64,000 bases of DNA from Desertibacillus haloalkaliphilus (GCF_019039105.1 NZ_JAHPIV010000009.1:62001-126000), one strand, 5' to 3'. Numbered from the stretch's first letter, positions 46,764 to 56,345 are shown. Made by a program: numbers and translations. Notes: generated by a model not told the origin, from the letters alone.

Positions 46764-47921
46764 ATGATGTATGCCATTGCATTTGAAAAGAGTAAACCTA
46801 TTCTTGATAAGTTGATAAGCAATGGCTTTGAGGCCTACATTGTCGGAGGAGCTGTCCGTGATTATTTACTAGGCGTTCCATTTCATGATATTGATATTGT
46901 AACTTCTGCTACAGTAGAAGAGATTCAATCCGTTTTTAAACATACTGCCCCCGTTGGTATAAGGCATGGGACGGTTATCGTTGTTGAAGATGGGCGATCG
47001 TTTGAAGTAACATCGTTTCGCGGTGCTGATCAAAAAACATTATTTGTTGACTTGCAACATCGAGATTTTACGATCAATGCGATTGCAATGAGTGTAACGC
47101 AAGAGGTAATTGATCCCTTTGATGGTATGAGCGATTTGAAGAAACGGATCATACGTGCAGTCGAATCAGCTCAAGAACGTTTCCGTGAAGACCCTTTACG
47201 ACTGCTTAGAGCGATCCGTTTTGTTAGTGAACGCTCGTTTCGTATGGAAAGTTCAACGTTTGAAGCGATTAAAACACAGGCTCATTTGATTCAGACGGTA
47301 GCCTTGGAGCGAAGTACGGCTGAGTTTGAGAGAATCCTTCAAGGCAAACATGTTCACGAAGCCCTAAGGTTATTTGTTAAGACGGAGCTTTATCAGTCGT
47401 TGTTTTATACCGAAGATAAAAAAGATCAACTCATACAGGTGAGCAGGCTGAGCTTAGGTGACTTGCAAACCATTGCGGAATACTGGGCGGCCTTTCTTGT
47501 TTGTTTAGAAATGAAACAGCCAGTGAGGCTATTAAAACAATTGAAGCGGTCTAACCAATTGGTTTCTGAAGTACGCACAATAATAGATACGTATCATGCG
47601 TATCAGCGAACTGGTTGGACGAGCTTGCTCGTGTATGATATAGGTTTAAGGTTAGCTTGTCAAACCGAGCGAATGATCGCTGTCATGAGTAATAGAGAAG
47701 CCGATCTGAAGGCAATCGAAAAAGTCTTTCATCAATTAACAATAACAGATCGTAGTCAATTAAAAGTGGATGGAAATGACGTGATAACACTCGTTAATCG
47801 CCCACCTGGTCCGTGGGTAAAACAAGCACTTCGTGATATTGAAATAGCCATCGTTAACCAAGAACTGGTTAATGATCGAGAACAAATTTTATGTTGGATC
47901 GATAAAGGAGGGGTGACATGA
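46764..47921 (+). CDS. cca: CCA-adding tRNA nucleotidyltransferase
   Basis: Adds or repairs the 3' CCA of tRNAs. About 385 residues with the class II head: YIVGGAVRDYLLG, the DIDIVTSA metal motif, RRDF-like HRDFTINAIAM and FREDPLRLLRAIRF. The start is uncertain among ATG 46758, 46764 and 46767; I chose 46764, 5 nt after AAAGGGA. birA overlaps by 4 nt (ATGA). Confidence 0.95.
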   Translation: MMYAIAFEKSKPILDKLISNGFEAYIVGGAVRDYLLGVPFHDIDIVTSATVEEIQSVFKHTAPVGIRHGTVIVVEDGRSFEVTSFRGADQKTLFVDLQHRDFTINAIAMSVTQEVIDPFDGMSDLKKRIIRAVESAQERFREDPLRLLRAIRFVSERSFRMESSTFEAIKTQAHLIQTVALERSTAEFERILQGKHVHEALRLFVKTELYQSLFYTEDKKDQLIQVSRLSLGDLQTIAEYWAAFLVCLEMKQPVRLLKQLKRSNQLVSEVRTIIDTYHAYQRTGWTSLLVYDIGLRLACQTERMIAVMSNREADLKAIEKVFHQLTITDRSQLKVDGNDVITLVNRPPGPWVKQALRDIEIAIVNQELVNDREQILCWIDKGGVT

Positions 47922-48898
47922 GAACGAAACTATTACAAATGCTCATTGAAAATGAAGGTCAATTTGTATCAGGTGAAAAGCTTAGTAAGCATTTAGGGTG
48001 CTCAAGGACAGCCGTTTGGAAGCATATTGAAGAACTTCGCAAGGCTGGGTATGAATTAGAAGCTGCACCGCGCCGGGGGTATCGGATTACCAAAAAGCCC
48101 AATGCTATTACAGCTGATGAAATCAGCGTTCATTTAAACACCGAAACTATTGGTCAAGAGATTCAGTACTACGAGACCGTGACGTCAACACAAGAAATTG
48201 CTCATCGGCTTGCGCAGGATGGAGCACGTGAAGGGACAGTCGTTGTTGCTGACGAGCAAACAGGTGGCAAGGGACGTTTAGGGAGAGTATGGCATTCACC
48301 GATAGGGACAAGTATTTCGATGAGTCTCATCTTACGACCAAGTATTCCGCCCCAACAGGCACCGCAATTGACTTTACTAGCTGCCGTTAGTGTTGTTCGT
48401 GGTATACAAGCAGCGACAGGGATAGAGTGTGAAATTAAATGGCCGAATGATATTTTATTAGATGGGAAAAAGGTGGTTGGCATCTTAACAGAGTTGCAAT
48501 CTGAACCAGACCGAGTTCATTCCGTTATTATTGGAATAGGGATTAATGTTAACCATCGCAAGGAGCAGTTTCCGTCTGAGATCCGTGAGATTGCGACATC
48601 ACTAGGAATTGAAAAAGGGGAAGAAATAGCTCGTGCCGATGTGATTCGCAGCGTTTTTGAGGAATTTGAAACTCTTTACCAACGTTATTTAAACGAAGGA
48701 TTCAAACCAATTAAACAGCTATGGGAAAGCCATGCCATTAGTTTAGGAAAACAAATTAAAGCAAGTACCGTTCAAAATGTTTTATATGGGGTTGCAACAG
48801 GAATTACTGATGACGGGGTGCTTTTGTTAGAAGATGAAGAAGGAACGGTTCATAAAATTTATTCAGCTGATATTGAATTAAATGTCACAAAAGCGTAA
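47918..48898 (+). CDS. birA: Bifunctional biotin protein ligase and biotin operon repressor
   Basis: The 326-residue protein has an N-terminal winged helix (about residues 1-65: LIENEGQFVSGEKLSKHLGCSRTAVWKHI), a ligase core with the biotinyl-AMP loop GGKGRLGRVWHSP and KWPNDILLDGKKVVGIL, and a C-terminal SH3-like domain. It attaches biotin to carboxylases and represses biotin genes. It has GGAGGGG before ATG. Confidence 0.97.
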   Translation: MRTKLLQMLIENEGQFVSGEKLSKHLGCSRTAVWKHIEELRKAGYELEAAPRRGYRITKKPNAITADEISVHLNTETIGQEIQYYETVTSTQEIAHRLAQDGAREGTVVVADEQTGGKGRLGRVWHSPIGTSISMSLILRPSIPPQQAPQLTLLAAVSVVRGIQAATGIECEIKWPNDILLDGKKVVGILTELQSEPDRVHSVIIGIGINVNHRKEQFPSEIREIATSLGIEKGEEIARADVIRSVFEEFETLYQRYLNEGFKPIKQLWESHAISLGKQIKASTVQNVLYGVATGITDDGVLLLEDEEGTVHKIYSADIELNVTKA

Positions 48899-48912
48899 AA
48901 GTTTGCTATACT
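48884..48912 (+). promoter_or_regulatory. Candidate extended -10 promoter for panBCD
   Basis: GTCACA (48884-48889), 17-nt spacer and TGCTATACT (48904-48912). It overlaps the end of birA and would start a leader of about 290 nt. Confidence 0.45.
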
Positions 48913-48918
48913 TTTAGA

Positions 48919-49130
48919 CAGGGCAGTATCAAATACAGAACTGCACCATTGAAAGTTACTTCAATGTTAAAATCAGTCAAAGTCTGCCTTGATCCACAGT
49001 AAGGACTAGGACAGAGGGATGAAATGAACCGTTGCGTATGTTAAATCATTGCTTTTTCATCAATGTCTGAAGAAAAGGCAATTTTGTAGCAAAAATCCTT
49101 CTTTCCTATCACGGAAATGAGGATTTTTTT
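48919..49130 (+). promoter_or_regulatory. Structured panB leader ending in a terminator (possible pan-type RNA or attenuator)
   Basis: The leader holds several stems: GCAGT/ACTGC (48923-48927, 48950-area), CATTGAA/TTCAATG (48947-48953, 48960-48966), and a long interrupted stem joining CAGA and GATGAAATGA (49012-49028) to TCATT, TTTCATC and TCTG (49046-49069). It ends in an intrinsic terminator. Rfam has a pan motif upstream of pantothenate genes in Firmicutes, and this location fits. I cannot confirm the consensus by eye. Confidence 0.45.
49091..49130 (+). terminator. Terminator in the panB leader
   Basis: AAAATCCT (49092-49099) pairs with AGGATTTT (49120-49127), and TTTCC (49102-49106) with GGAAA (49113-49117), then a T-run. 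It lies 80 nt before panB, so it either terminates birA transcripts or serves as an attenuator. Confidence 0.8.
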
Positions 49131-49211
49131 GTACTATTTTTCCAACATGATATGCGTTCGATTCGCTGATCGGTTTACTCATCTTCCTCTGATCAAAAAG
49201 GAGGAGATTAG

Positions 49212-50051
49212 ATGAAAACGTCAACAACGTTTAAACAGATGAAGGAAAAAAAAGAACCTATTGCAATGATTACTGCATATGATGCACCAACCGCTAAGAT
49301 TGTTGAACAAGCAGGGGTAGATATGATCCTGGTCGGTGATTCCCTTGGAATGGTTGTGCTAGGGTATGATTCTACAGTACCTGTTACGATCGAAGATATG
49401 ATTCTCCATACGAAAGCTGTTCGTCGTGGGGCAAAGGATACATTTGTTGTCACTGATATGCCATTTTTGACGTATCATAGCTCGGTTTCTGAAACGATGT
49501 CACATGCCCAATCGTTAATGCAAGAGGGTGGTGCCCATGCGATCAAGTTGGAAGGAAATGGTGAAGTTATCAAGATGATTGACCACTTAACAGCAGCAGG
49601 GGTACCAGTAGTGAGTCACCTTGGACTGACACCACAGTCTGTCGGTGTATTAGGAGGATATCGGGTTCAAGGAAAAGATGCCGACAGTGCGAAACAATTG
49701 ATTGAAGACGCTAAGAGCGCTGAGCGTGCAGGTGCATTTGCACTCGTTCTAGAATGTGTACCTAAGCAACTTGCAGCTTATATTAGCGAAGTGCTTTCAA
49801 TTCCTGTAATTGGGATTGGTGCTGGAGTGAAAACAGATGGGCAAGTGCTTGTTTATCATGATATTATTGGCTATGGAAGTACATTTACTCCTAAGTTCGT
49901 CAAACAGTATACAGAAATCACCCCAGTCATTCACAATGCTGTCAATCAATACGTGTCAGAAGTGAAGAGTTTGGCATTTCCGGAAGATAAACATTCATTC
50001 ACAATGAAAGAAGAACATCTTCAGCATGTATACGGAGGTGTCAAACCATGA
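49212..50051 (+). CDS. panB: 3-methyl-2-oxobutanoate hydroxymethyltransferase
   Basis: Makes ketopantoate from 2-oxoisovalerate and methylene-THF. The 279-residue barrel protein has [33 protein letters not shown] split over the metal site, MPFLTYH, IKLEGNG and the [17 protein letters not shown] block. AAAAGGAGGAGA precedes ATG. panC overlaps by 4 nt (ATGA). Confidence 0.97.
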   Translation: MKTSTTFKQMKEKKEPIAMITAYDAPTAKIVEQAGVDMILVGDSLGMVVLGYDSTVPVTIEDMILHTKAVRRGAKDTFVVTDMPFLTYHSSVSETMSHAQSLMQEGGAHAIKLEGNGEVIKMIDHLTAAGVPVVSHLGLTPQSVGVLGGYRVQGKDADSAKQLIEDAKSAERAGAFALVLECVPKQLAAYISEVLSIPVIGIGAGVKTDGQVLVYHDIIGYGSTFTPKFVKQYTEITPVIHNAVNQYVSEVKSLAFPEDKHSFTMKEEHLQHVYGGVKP

Positions 50052-50893
50052 GGATTGTTGAATCTGTTGGGGAGATGAAAACTTTACTTAAGAGTGCTAA
50101 CCAATCGGAGCAAACGATTGGGTTTGTCGCAACGATGGGTTTTCTTCATGATGGTCATATAAGTCTTGTTGAACAAGCTAAAAGTGAAAATGACCTCGTT
50201 GTGATGAGTATATTTGTGAATCCGTTACAATTTGGACCGAATGAGGATTTTGACCGTTATCCACGTAACTTTGAGCGGGATTCAAAGCTTGCAAAAGAGG
50301 CTGGTGTTGATGTTTTATTTTATCCAGCAACGTCAGAAATGTATCCAAGCGAACAAACGGTGACCGTTTCTGTTCAGAGTGGGACAAATGTTTTATGTGG
50401 GCAAAGTCGTCCTGGTCATTTTGATGGTGTTGCCACCGTTGTATTAAAGCTATTTAATATTATTGAACCGGATCGTGTCTATTTTGGGATGAAGGATGCC
50501 CAGCAGGTGGCAGTGATTGAACAGATGGTCTTAAATTTCAACCTCCCGATTGAAGTAAGGCGTTGTGAGACTGTTCGTGAAGAAGATGGACTAGCCAAAA
50601 GTTCGCGAAATGTCAATTTAGCGCCCGAGGAACGTAAACAAGCGGTTGCCATTTATGAAAGCCTAACAGAGGCTGTTGCAATGATTACAGATGGTGAATG
50701 TGATCCAGACCGTATCAAATCGTTCATCCAAGATCAGCTTCTTACAAAAACGGATGGTGTGATTGATTATATTGAAGTGTTATCATACCCAGAGTTAAAA
50801 GAGATATCCGAGATTGAGGGTGAAATTATAATAGCCATTGCTTTGAAATTTGCTAAAGCACGTTTAATTGATAATGTCACCTTAACGGTATAA
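50048..50893 (+). CDS. panC: Pantothenate synthetase
   Basis: ATP-dependent joining of pantoate and beta-alanine. The 281-residue protein has [17 protein letters not shown] (ATP site HDGH, slightly different from the more common HEGH), [26 protein letters not shown] and KSSRNVNL. It lies between panB and panD. Confidence 0.97.
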   Translation: MRIVESVGEMKTLLKSANQSEQTIGFVATMGFLHDGHISLVEQAKSENDLVVMSIFVNPLQFGPNEDFDRYPRNFERDSKLAKEAGVDVLFYPATSEMYPSEQTVTVSVQSGTNVLCGQSRPGHFDGVATVVLKLFNIIEPDRVYFGMKDAQQVAVIEQMVLNFNLPIEVRRCETVREEDGLAKSSRNVNLAPEERKQAVAIYESLTEAVAMITDGECDPDRIKSFIQDQLLTKTDGVIDYIEVLSYPELKEISEIEGEIIIAIALKFAKARLIDNVTLTV

Positions 50894-50931
50894 TACAGCA
50901 AAGGTAAATCGACTTATAGGAGGAATACGAG

Positions 50932-51315
50932 ATGTTTCGAACGATGATGAAAGCTAAAATTCACCGTGCACGTGTAACAGAAGCTGATTTGAATTATGTA
51001 GGAAGTATAACTATTGATGAGGATATTTTGGATGCTGTTGACATTACGGCCAATGAAAAAGTTCAAGTCGTTAATAATAACAATGGTGCAAGGCTAGAAA
51101 CATATGTGATTCCTGGACCTCGAGGTAGTGGTGTGTTCTGCCTGAACGGGGCAGCAGCCCGATTAGTGCAAAAAGATGACGTGATTATTGTCATCTCATA
51201 TGCTCTTGTTTCAGAGGAAAAGCTATCCGAATTTCATCCGAAAGTTGCCATTATGGATGAGAACAATAATGTCGTTCAAATGTTAGATTCAGAACCAGCT
51301 TCTACCGTGCTATAG
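50932..51315 (+). CDS. panD: Aspartate 1-decarboxylase proenzyme
   Basis: Makes beta-alanine for pantothenate. The 127-residue pyruvoyl enzyme self-cleaves between Gly24 and Ser25 in [39 protein letters not shown] and NGAAARLVQ are the family blocks. TAGGAGGA precedes ATG. A very long hairpin follows. Confidence 0.97.
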   Translation: MFRTMMKAKIHRARVTEADLNYVGSITIDEDILDAVDITANEKVQVVNNNNGARLETYVIPGPRGSGVFCLNGAAARLVQKDDVIIVISYALVSEEKLSEFHPKVAIMDENNNVVQMLDSEPASTVL

Positions 51316-51327
51316 CGGTGCATAAAT

Positions 51328-51392
51328 CCCTTTGTTTAGATGTACACTTAAGTTTAAGAGCGAGTGTGCAGCTTAAACAAGGGGGTTTTTTT
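51328..51392 (+). terminator. Terminator after panD whose 3' arm holds the next ribosome-binding site
   Basis: CCCTTTGTTTAG (51328-51339) pairs with TTAAACAAGGGG (51373-51384), and inner GTACACT (51342-51348) pairs with AGTGTGC (51363-51369). Seven T follow and abut the ATG at 51393. The GGGGG serving that ATG lies in the stem. Confidence 0.85.
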
Positions 51393-52430
51393 ATGGAGAA
51401 TTGGTGGCAGGAGTGGGAGGAACAATATCAAAAAGTCAAACAACAGTGGCTGTTTCAGCCGGAAGATGAAACGACTAAACAGTTACATCAATTAGAGGAG
51501 ATTAAGGAGCTAACATTACAAGCGTGGATGACCATGGAGGATCAATATACTGATTTACAAGAAGAGTTAGAGGACCAATCACGATCAGGTTACACTTACG
51601 AATCAAAAGGAACCTCATACTTTAAATTAGATATGTTTGATAAAGCGATTAAGGAATTTGAACAAGAAAAACAGCAACAAGGACATTCACAAGCGATTGT
51701 CTTATTATATCTCGGGTTCGCTTATTTATATGAACAAAATCATAAGCGTGCAACAGAACTTTTTTTGTATCTGACTCATGAAAAAAGAACGAAGCTAGAA
51801 ACTCATTTTGCTTATGTTGGCTTAGGGTGTGTTTATGGCCAACAACAAGAGCTTGATAAAGCGACCCATTTCTTTGAAAAGGCATTATCTCTTACATCCA
51901 ATCCTGATGTCGTGTATAATTTAGGAATGTGTCACCTGATGTTAAATCAACCGAAGCTTGCACTACCTTATTTTCAACAAGTAGTTGAGTTATTGGTTGA
52001 TGACCCAGAATCATACTACTTTCTTGGTCGTTGTTATCTTCTTATTGGCCAAGATGAGATGGCTTTTCAATCGTGGATAACGGCGTTACAACTTGTAGAA
52101 TCAAGAAGCTTGTTACAATCGCTAGCTCAGGACTTTGAATGGCATGGGTTTTATGAGGCAGCTGTGCATTGTTATCGACGGTTATTATCTCTCGGACATT
52201 CTGACATCATGGTATGGCATGGGTTAGCTTGGAATTATGGGTTACTTGATTACCGTCAAGAATCTAATCAGTTATTTTATCAATTACTCTCAAATGATCC
52301 AAATAATGAGAATGTATGGATTTCATATTTATGGTTATTAAAATCATGGGGACATGATCAGCAATTTCAGTTTATACGTAAACAAAGTGAACGGTACGAA
52401 GTATCACACCCGCTGATCACTCATTTGTAA
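51393..52430 (+). CDS. TPR-repeat protein of unknown role
   Basis: A 345-residue protein with an acidic Trp- and Gln-rich N-terminus (MENWWQEWEEQYQKVKQQW), then about six TPR units, such as YFKLDMFDKAIKEFEQ, YVGLGCVYGQQQELDKATHFF and YYFLGRCYLLIGQDEMAFQ. I know of no named orthologue, and B. subtilis has none between panD and dinG. The ATG directly follows the T-run of a terminator. The long frame upstream to 51318 crosses that hairpin and is not credible. Confidence 0.75.
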   Translation: MENWWQEWEEQYQKVKQQWLFQPEDETTKQLHQLEEIKELTLQAWMTMEDQYTDLQEELEDQSRSGYTYESKGTSYFKLDMFDKAIKEFEQEKQQQGHSQAIVLLYLGFAYLYEQNHKRATELFLYLTHEKRTKLETHFAYVGLGCVYGQQQELDKATHFFEKALSLTSNPDVVYNLGMCHLMLNQPKLALPYFQQVVELLVDDPESYYFLGRCYLLIGQDEMAFQSWITALQLVESRSLLQSLAQDFEWHGFYEAAVHCYRRLLSLGHSDIMVWHGLAWNYGLLDYRQESNQLFYQLLSNDPNNENVWISYLWLLKSWGHDQQFQFIRKQSERYEVSHPLITHL

Positions 52431-52440
52431 TAGTATGGTC

Positions 52441-52462
52441 TACGTGATCTACGTATCACGTA
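52441..52462. promoter_or_regulatory. Perfect dyad upstream of dinG
   Basis: TACGTGAT (52441-52448) and ATCACGTA (52455-52462) with a 6-nt spacer, 21 nt before the dinG start. ACGT recurs three times inside. It could be a repressor operator or an RNA hairpin near the ribosome-binding site. Confidence 0.4.
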
Positions 52463-52483
52463 CATGTAAGGTAGGTGGGGAAA

Positions 52484-55300
52484 ATGTCGCAACGTTTTGT
52501 TGTCGTTGATATCGAAACGACGGGGAATTCCGTAAAACAAGGAGATCGGATTATTCAAATAGGGGCTGTCGCTATTGAAGGAGGCAAAATTGTAGAGCGG
52601 TTCTCTCAATTTGTTGATCCAGAAATATCGATCCCAGTTTTTATTCAGCAATTAACAGGAATTGACAATGACATGGTAACAGGTGCTCCAACGTTTGTGG
52701 AAGTTGCGCCACAGATGTTGGAGCTTTTAAATGACGCTTATTTTGTTGCACATAATGTTCAATTTGATCTATCGTTTTTACAAAATCAATTGGATTTGTG
52801 TGGATATTCGCATTTTCAAGGCCCAACCATTGACACGGTAGAATTATCCAGGCTCTTAATGCCGACAGAGGATGGGTATAAATTAAATCAGCTGGCATCA
52901 AGTCTCGGTCTAGAACATGAACGTCCACACCAGGCCGATAGCGATGCAGAAGTTACAGGGGAGCTACTGCTTTATTTACTTACTAAGTTAGAACGTTTGC
53001 CCCTTATTACGCTCCAGCATTTAAAGACACTTGCGGCTAAACTAACGAGTGATTTAGAAGAGATCCTCTCACAAATGATTTCACGCAAGTTGACGTCTGT
53101 TACGGGTGAGGATGAACATATAGATATTTATCGTCAATTAGCATTAAAACATCGTGCTCTTATCGAACGTAGTGAAGAGCCAATGGAAACCAATTTTAAT
53201 GACCTTCATGAAAGCATGACTAATCCAGAAGGACCTTTCGCTCAATCAATGGAAGGTTATGAAATTCGTGATGGTCAACTTGAAATGATGAGTCAAGTCG
53301 ACCAGGCGTTTCATGACCACCAGCACCTTCTTGTTGAAGCTGGTACAGGAACGGGAAAATCACTTGGTTATTTAGTCCCTGCGGTTTTCTATGCTAAACA
53401 GCAACAGAAAGCGGTAGTGATTAGTACGCACACGATTCCATTACAGGAGCAACTAATTCAACGTGATATCCCATTGTTAAAAAAGGTGATTCCTTTTGAA
53501 TTTGAAGCGAGTGTATTGAAGGGAAGAAGCCATTATATTTGTTTGCGCAAGTTTGAACAAAAATTAGCCGAAAGCTATGATGATAATTATGATACAGTTT
53601 TATCAAAAGGCCAAATTTTAGTTTGGTTGACTGAAACCGAACATGGTGATGTCGAGGAATTAAATTTACCGTCGGGAGGGCGTGCCTTTTGGCATGAAAT
53701 AAAAAGTGATGGAAGCTCATGTACAGGAAAGAACTGCCCGTGGTTTTCCCGTTGCTATTATCAGCGAGCTCGAAGAAATGCTTATCAATCCGATGTCATC
53801 GTTACAAACCATGCACTTCTATTTTCAGATTTAGTAAGCGATACACCGCTGTTGCCTAGTTATCGACAAGTGATTATTGATGAAGCTCATCACCTTGAAG
53901 ATGTGGCAAGTGATCATTTTGGTGTACACAGTGATTACTTGACCTTTAATCATTATTGGAACCGTTTAGGAACCTTGCAGGAAGGGGACTTATTATATAA
54001 GTTATACACAACTGCAACAAATATAAATGGTTCACTTGAAAGCAAATTTGAACAAATTGAAAGCTCCATCAATGAACTGAAATTTGAAGTGGACGAGTTA
54101 TTCCGAATGATTCATACGTTTGTTGTCGAAAGAAGGAAAGCGTCGACGACTGAAATTGGACGAATCAGTTATCGGTACCAAGCTCATCGTGAGGAAGGCT
54201 CGATTTGGCGAGCGATACTAGAGAGTACGTTGAGAATATCGGCGAAATTAAAAGAGCTAGGAAGAGCAATGAGAAAGATTGTGGTTGTCTTGGAAGAGAA
54301 TGAGGAGCAATTAAGTTATGCTGAAAATAGTCTAGTGGCTGAATTTAATGGTCTGACGAAATCATTTGAACAAACAAGGGTTGATATTGAGGAGCTTCTC
54401 TTGGAGTACGATCCAAATTCCGTGTATTGGATTGAGGTTGAAGCAAAGGGAGCAAAGAATGCAACGTATCTTTATAGTAAACCAATTGATGTCGCTGACC
54501 GCTTAGCAGATGATTTTTTTGCGAAGAAACAAACAGTCGTCATGACCTCTGCAACATTGACTGTTAACCAATCGTTTGACTATATGATTGATCGGTTGGG
54601 GTTAGAAGATTTTGGACCAAACCAGTCCGTGATTGAATCACCTTTTCATTATGAAACCCAAGCAAAATTAATGATACCAACGGATATTCCGAGTATTAAG
54701 GATGTTACTGAAGAAGAATATATCTCAACGGTCGTTGAACATATTGCTGCGATCGCTGAAATAACATCAGGGCGGATGTTACTGTTATTTACGTCGTACG
54801 ATATGTTACGTAAAGCGCACCAACAACTGAAAGAGAAAATCGGCAGTGATGATTATGCGATTATAGGTCAAGGGATTCATAGCGGTAGTCGGGCAAAGTT
54901 GATGAAAACCTTTAAACAGTTTGATAAAGCGATTTTATTAGGTACGAGCAGCTTTTGGGAAGGGATTGATATCCCAGGTGAAGATTTAAGTTGTTTGGTT
55001 ATCGTTCGTTTACCTTTTTCGCCTCCAGATCAACCGGTATTGCAAGCCAAATCGGACAGGTTAAAAGAAGAAGGAAAAAATCCTTTTATGGATCTTGCTC
55101 TGCCACAAGCAATTATTCGTTTTAAACAAGGTTTTGGCCGCTTAATTCGTACTGAAACAGACCGTGGCGTGGTGATTGTTTTTGATAAACGGATCACATC
55201 GACAAGGTATGGGAAGTCTTTTATTCGATCACTACCTCCTGTTCCTGTCAGTAAACAGCCGATCCAGGAGCTATTAACTGAATTAAACAGTTGGCTTTAA
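52484..55300 (+). CDS. dinG: DinG-family helicase with N-terminal 3'-5' exonuclease
   Basis: The 938-residue protein joins a DnaQ-like exonuclease (residues about 1-180: VVDIETTG, AHNVQFDLSFL, HQADSDAEVT, so DEDDh is complete) to an XPD/DinG helicase. Walker A is AGTGTGKS (286-293) and the DEAH box is 466-469. Four Cys between them (353, 413, 418, 424) have the spacing of the XPD-type iron-sulfur site. C-terminal motifs include TSSFWEGIDIPG and QGFGRLIRT. It acts in DNA repair. ATG 52484 follows AGGTGGGG. Confidence 0.95.
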   Translation: MSQRFVVVDIETTGNSVKQGDRIIQIGAVAIEGGKIVERFSQFVDPEISIPVFIQQLTGIDNDMVTGAPTFVEVAPQMLELLNDAYFVAHNVQFDLSFLQNQLDLCGYSHFQGPTIDTVELSRLLMPTEDGYKLNQLASSLGLEHERPHQADSDAEVTGELLLYLLTKLERLPLITLQHLKTLAAKLTSDLEEILSQMISRKLTSVTGEDEHIDIYRQLALKHRALIERSEEPMETNFNDLHESMTNPEGPFAQSMEGYEIRDGQLEMMSQVDQAFHDHQHLLVEAGTGTGKSLGYLVPAVFYAKQQQKAVVISTHTIPLQEQLIQRDIPLLKKVIPFEFEASVLKGRSHYICLRKFEQKLAESYDDNYDTVLSKGQILVWLTETEHGDVEELNLPSGGRAFWHEIKSDGSSCTGKNCPWFSRCYYQRARRNAYQSDVIVTNHALLFSDLVSDTPLLPSYRQVIIDEAHHLEDVASDHFGVHSDYLTFNHYWNRLGTLQEGDLLYKLYTTATNINGSLESKFEQIESSINELKFEVDELFRMIHTFVVERRKASTTEIGRISYRYQAHREEGSIWRAILESTLRISAKLKELGRAMRKIVVVLEENEEQLSYAENSLVAEFNGLTKSFEQTRVDIEELLLEYDPNSVYWIEVEAKGAKNATYLYSKPIDVADRLADDFFAKKQTVVMTSATLTVNQSFDYMIDRLGLEDFGPNQSVIESPFHYETQAKLMIPTDIPSIKDVTEEEYISTVVEHIAAIAEITSGRMLLLFTSYDMLRKAHQQLKEKIGSDDYAIIGQGIHSGSRAKLMKTFKQFDKAILLGTSSFWEGIDIPGEDLSCLVIVRLPFSPPDQPVLQAKSDRLKEEGKNPFMDLALPQAIIRFKQGFGRLIRTETDRGVVIVFDKRITSTRYGKSFIRSLPPVPVSKQPIQELLTELNSWL

Positions 55301-55426
55301 TCCTAAACTCGGCCGTCATGCAATTTTAGCGAATCTCCATACTGTCCTAATGAAAACAGTTATAAGTTTTAATCGTTTGAGACAAACTAAACGGTAATGT
55401 AAGAAAATGGATGTGGAGGGATTAGG

Positions 55427-56296
55427 ATGGGTATCCGTACGTATTGGGGATTCGTTTGTTTTTTTTGTGTGCTTGTTGCATTACCAATCGTAATTGCTGC
55501 AGATGACGATAAGGTTGAAGTTGATTTAAAGTTAGATGCAGATGAGCTCGCTTATACATATTTTGATTTAGAAAGTGGGGAAGCAACCCTGATCAAGGCT
55601 GGAACAGGTGAAACAATCCTCGTTGATACCGGGGATACTAATTCAGAGCATGAATTAGAAAAACGTTTAGAGATGTTCAATATTGATGTGATCGATGTTC
55701 TTTTATTAACGAATGGTACGAATGAATATATTGGGAATACAAAATGGGTGTTAGACCACTACAATGTTAAAAAGGTGATTGTACCTGAATTACTTGAAGA
55801 GGTATTAATCGACCGCTTCTCGATCGACGCTGATAAGGTAGAGGGTTGGGATGTTGGTACCCATGAAGTGCTATTACCAGGTTTAGAAACGGATGTTTAT
55901 TATCTAGAAAAGGACCGTCAAGAGCATATGGGTGCGATGGTGATCGGATTTACTTATGGTGATTTGCGCACGCTTTATATGGGAATTGCCGATGTAAAAG
56001 TAGAGGAGCAGTTAGCGAATCAATTTCCACTTAAATCATCGATTCTCAAGGTTGCTGACTTTGGTAGTCAGGAGGGGACCTCGCAATACTTTTTAGATGA
56101 AGTCGACCCTCAAGTTGCGATTTTGTTTAAGAAACGTGGTGAAAGTCCAAGTGCATTTGTGTTAGAGCGATTACAGGAGACGTGGATTGACATCTATCAA
56201 ACGTATAAAATTGGCACAGTGTTAATTAAATGTACAAGAAATGATTATGAAATTTTAACAGTCCGAACCAAGAAGAAGGAGTTAGCTACTCTTTAA
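55427..56296 (+). CDS. Exported metallo-beta-lactamase-fold protein lacking metal ligands
   Basis: The 289-residue protein starts with a signal or anchor sequence (CFFCVLVALPIVIAADDD). The fold is recognised by ETILVDTGDTNSEHELEKRL and VIDVLLLTNGTNEYIGNTKWVLDHYNVKKVIVPE, as in ComEC-type MBL domains. Where active enzymes have H-x-H-x-D-H, this one has N96, T98, E100 and Y101, so all four ligands are lost. The end is LIKCTRNDYEILTVRTKKKE. Probably a non-catalytic extracytoplasmic protein. B. subtilis lacks it here. Confidence 0.7.
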   Translation: MGIRTYWGFVCFFCVLVALPIVIAADDDKVEVDLKLDADELAYTYFDLESGEATLIKAGTGETILVDTGDTNSEHELEKRLEMFNIDVIDVLLLTNGTNEYIGNTKWVLDHYNVKKVIVPELLEEVLIDRFSIDADKVEGWDVGTHEVLLPGLETDVYYLEKDRQEHMGAMVIGFTYGDLRTLYMGIADVKVEEQLANQFPLKSSILKVADFGSQEGTSQYFLDEVDPQVAILFKKRGESPSAFVLERLQETWIDIYQTYKIGTVLIKCTRNDYEILTVRTKKKELATL

Positions 56297-56345
56297 CGAA
56301 TGGATGATAAGTGTGGCAAGAGCGATCTCAAAAAGGGGATTTTTT

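Noticed and set aside
49001-49035. T-box-like sequence in the panB leader
   Set aside because: AGAGGGATGAAATGAACCG only loosely recalls the T-box core and lacks the GGNACCGCG block; panB is also not a usual T-box target.
52431-52483. LexA box upstream of dinG
   Set aside because: No CGAAC-N4-GTTCG-type site is present; the dyad there has a different sequence and spacing.
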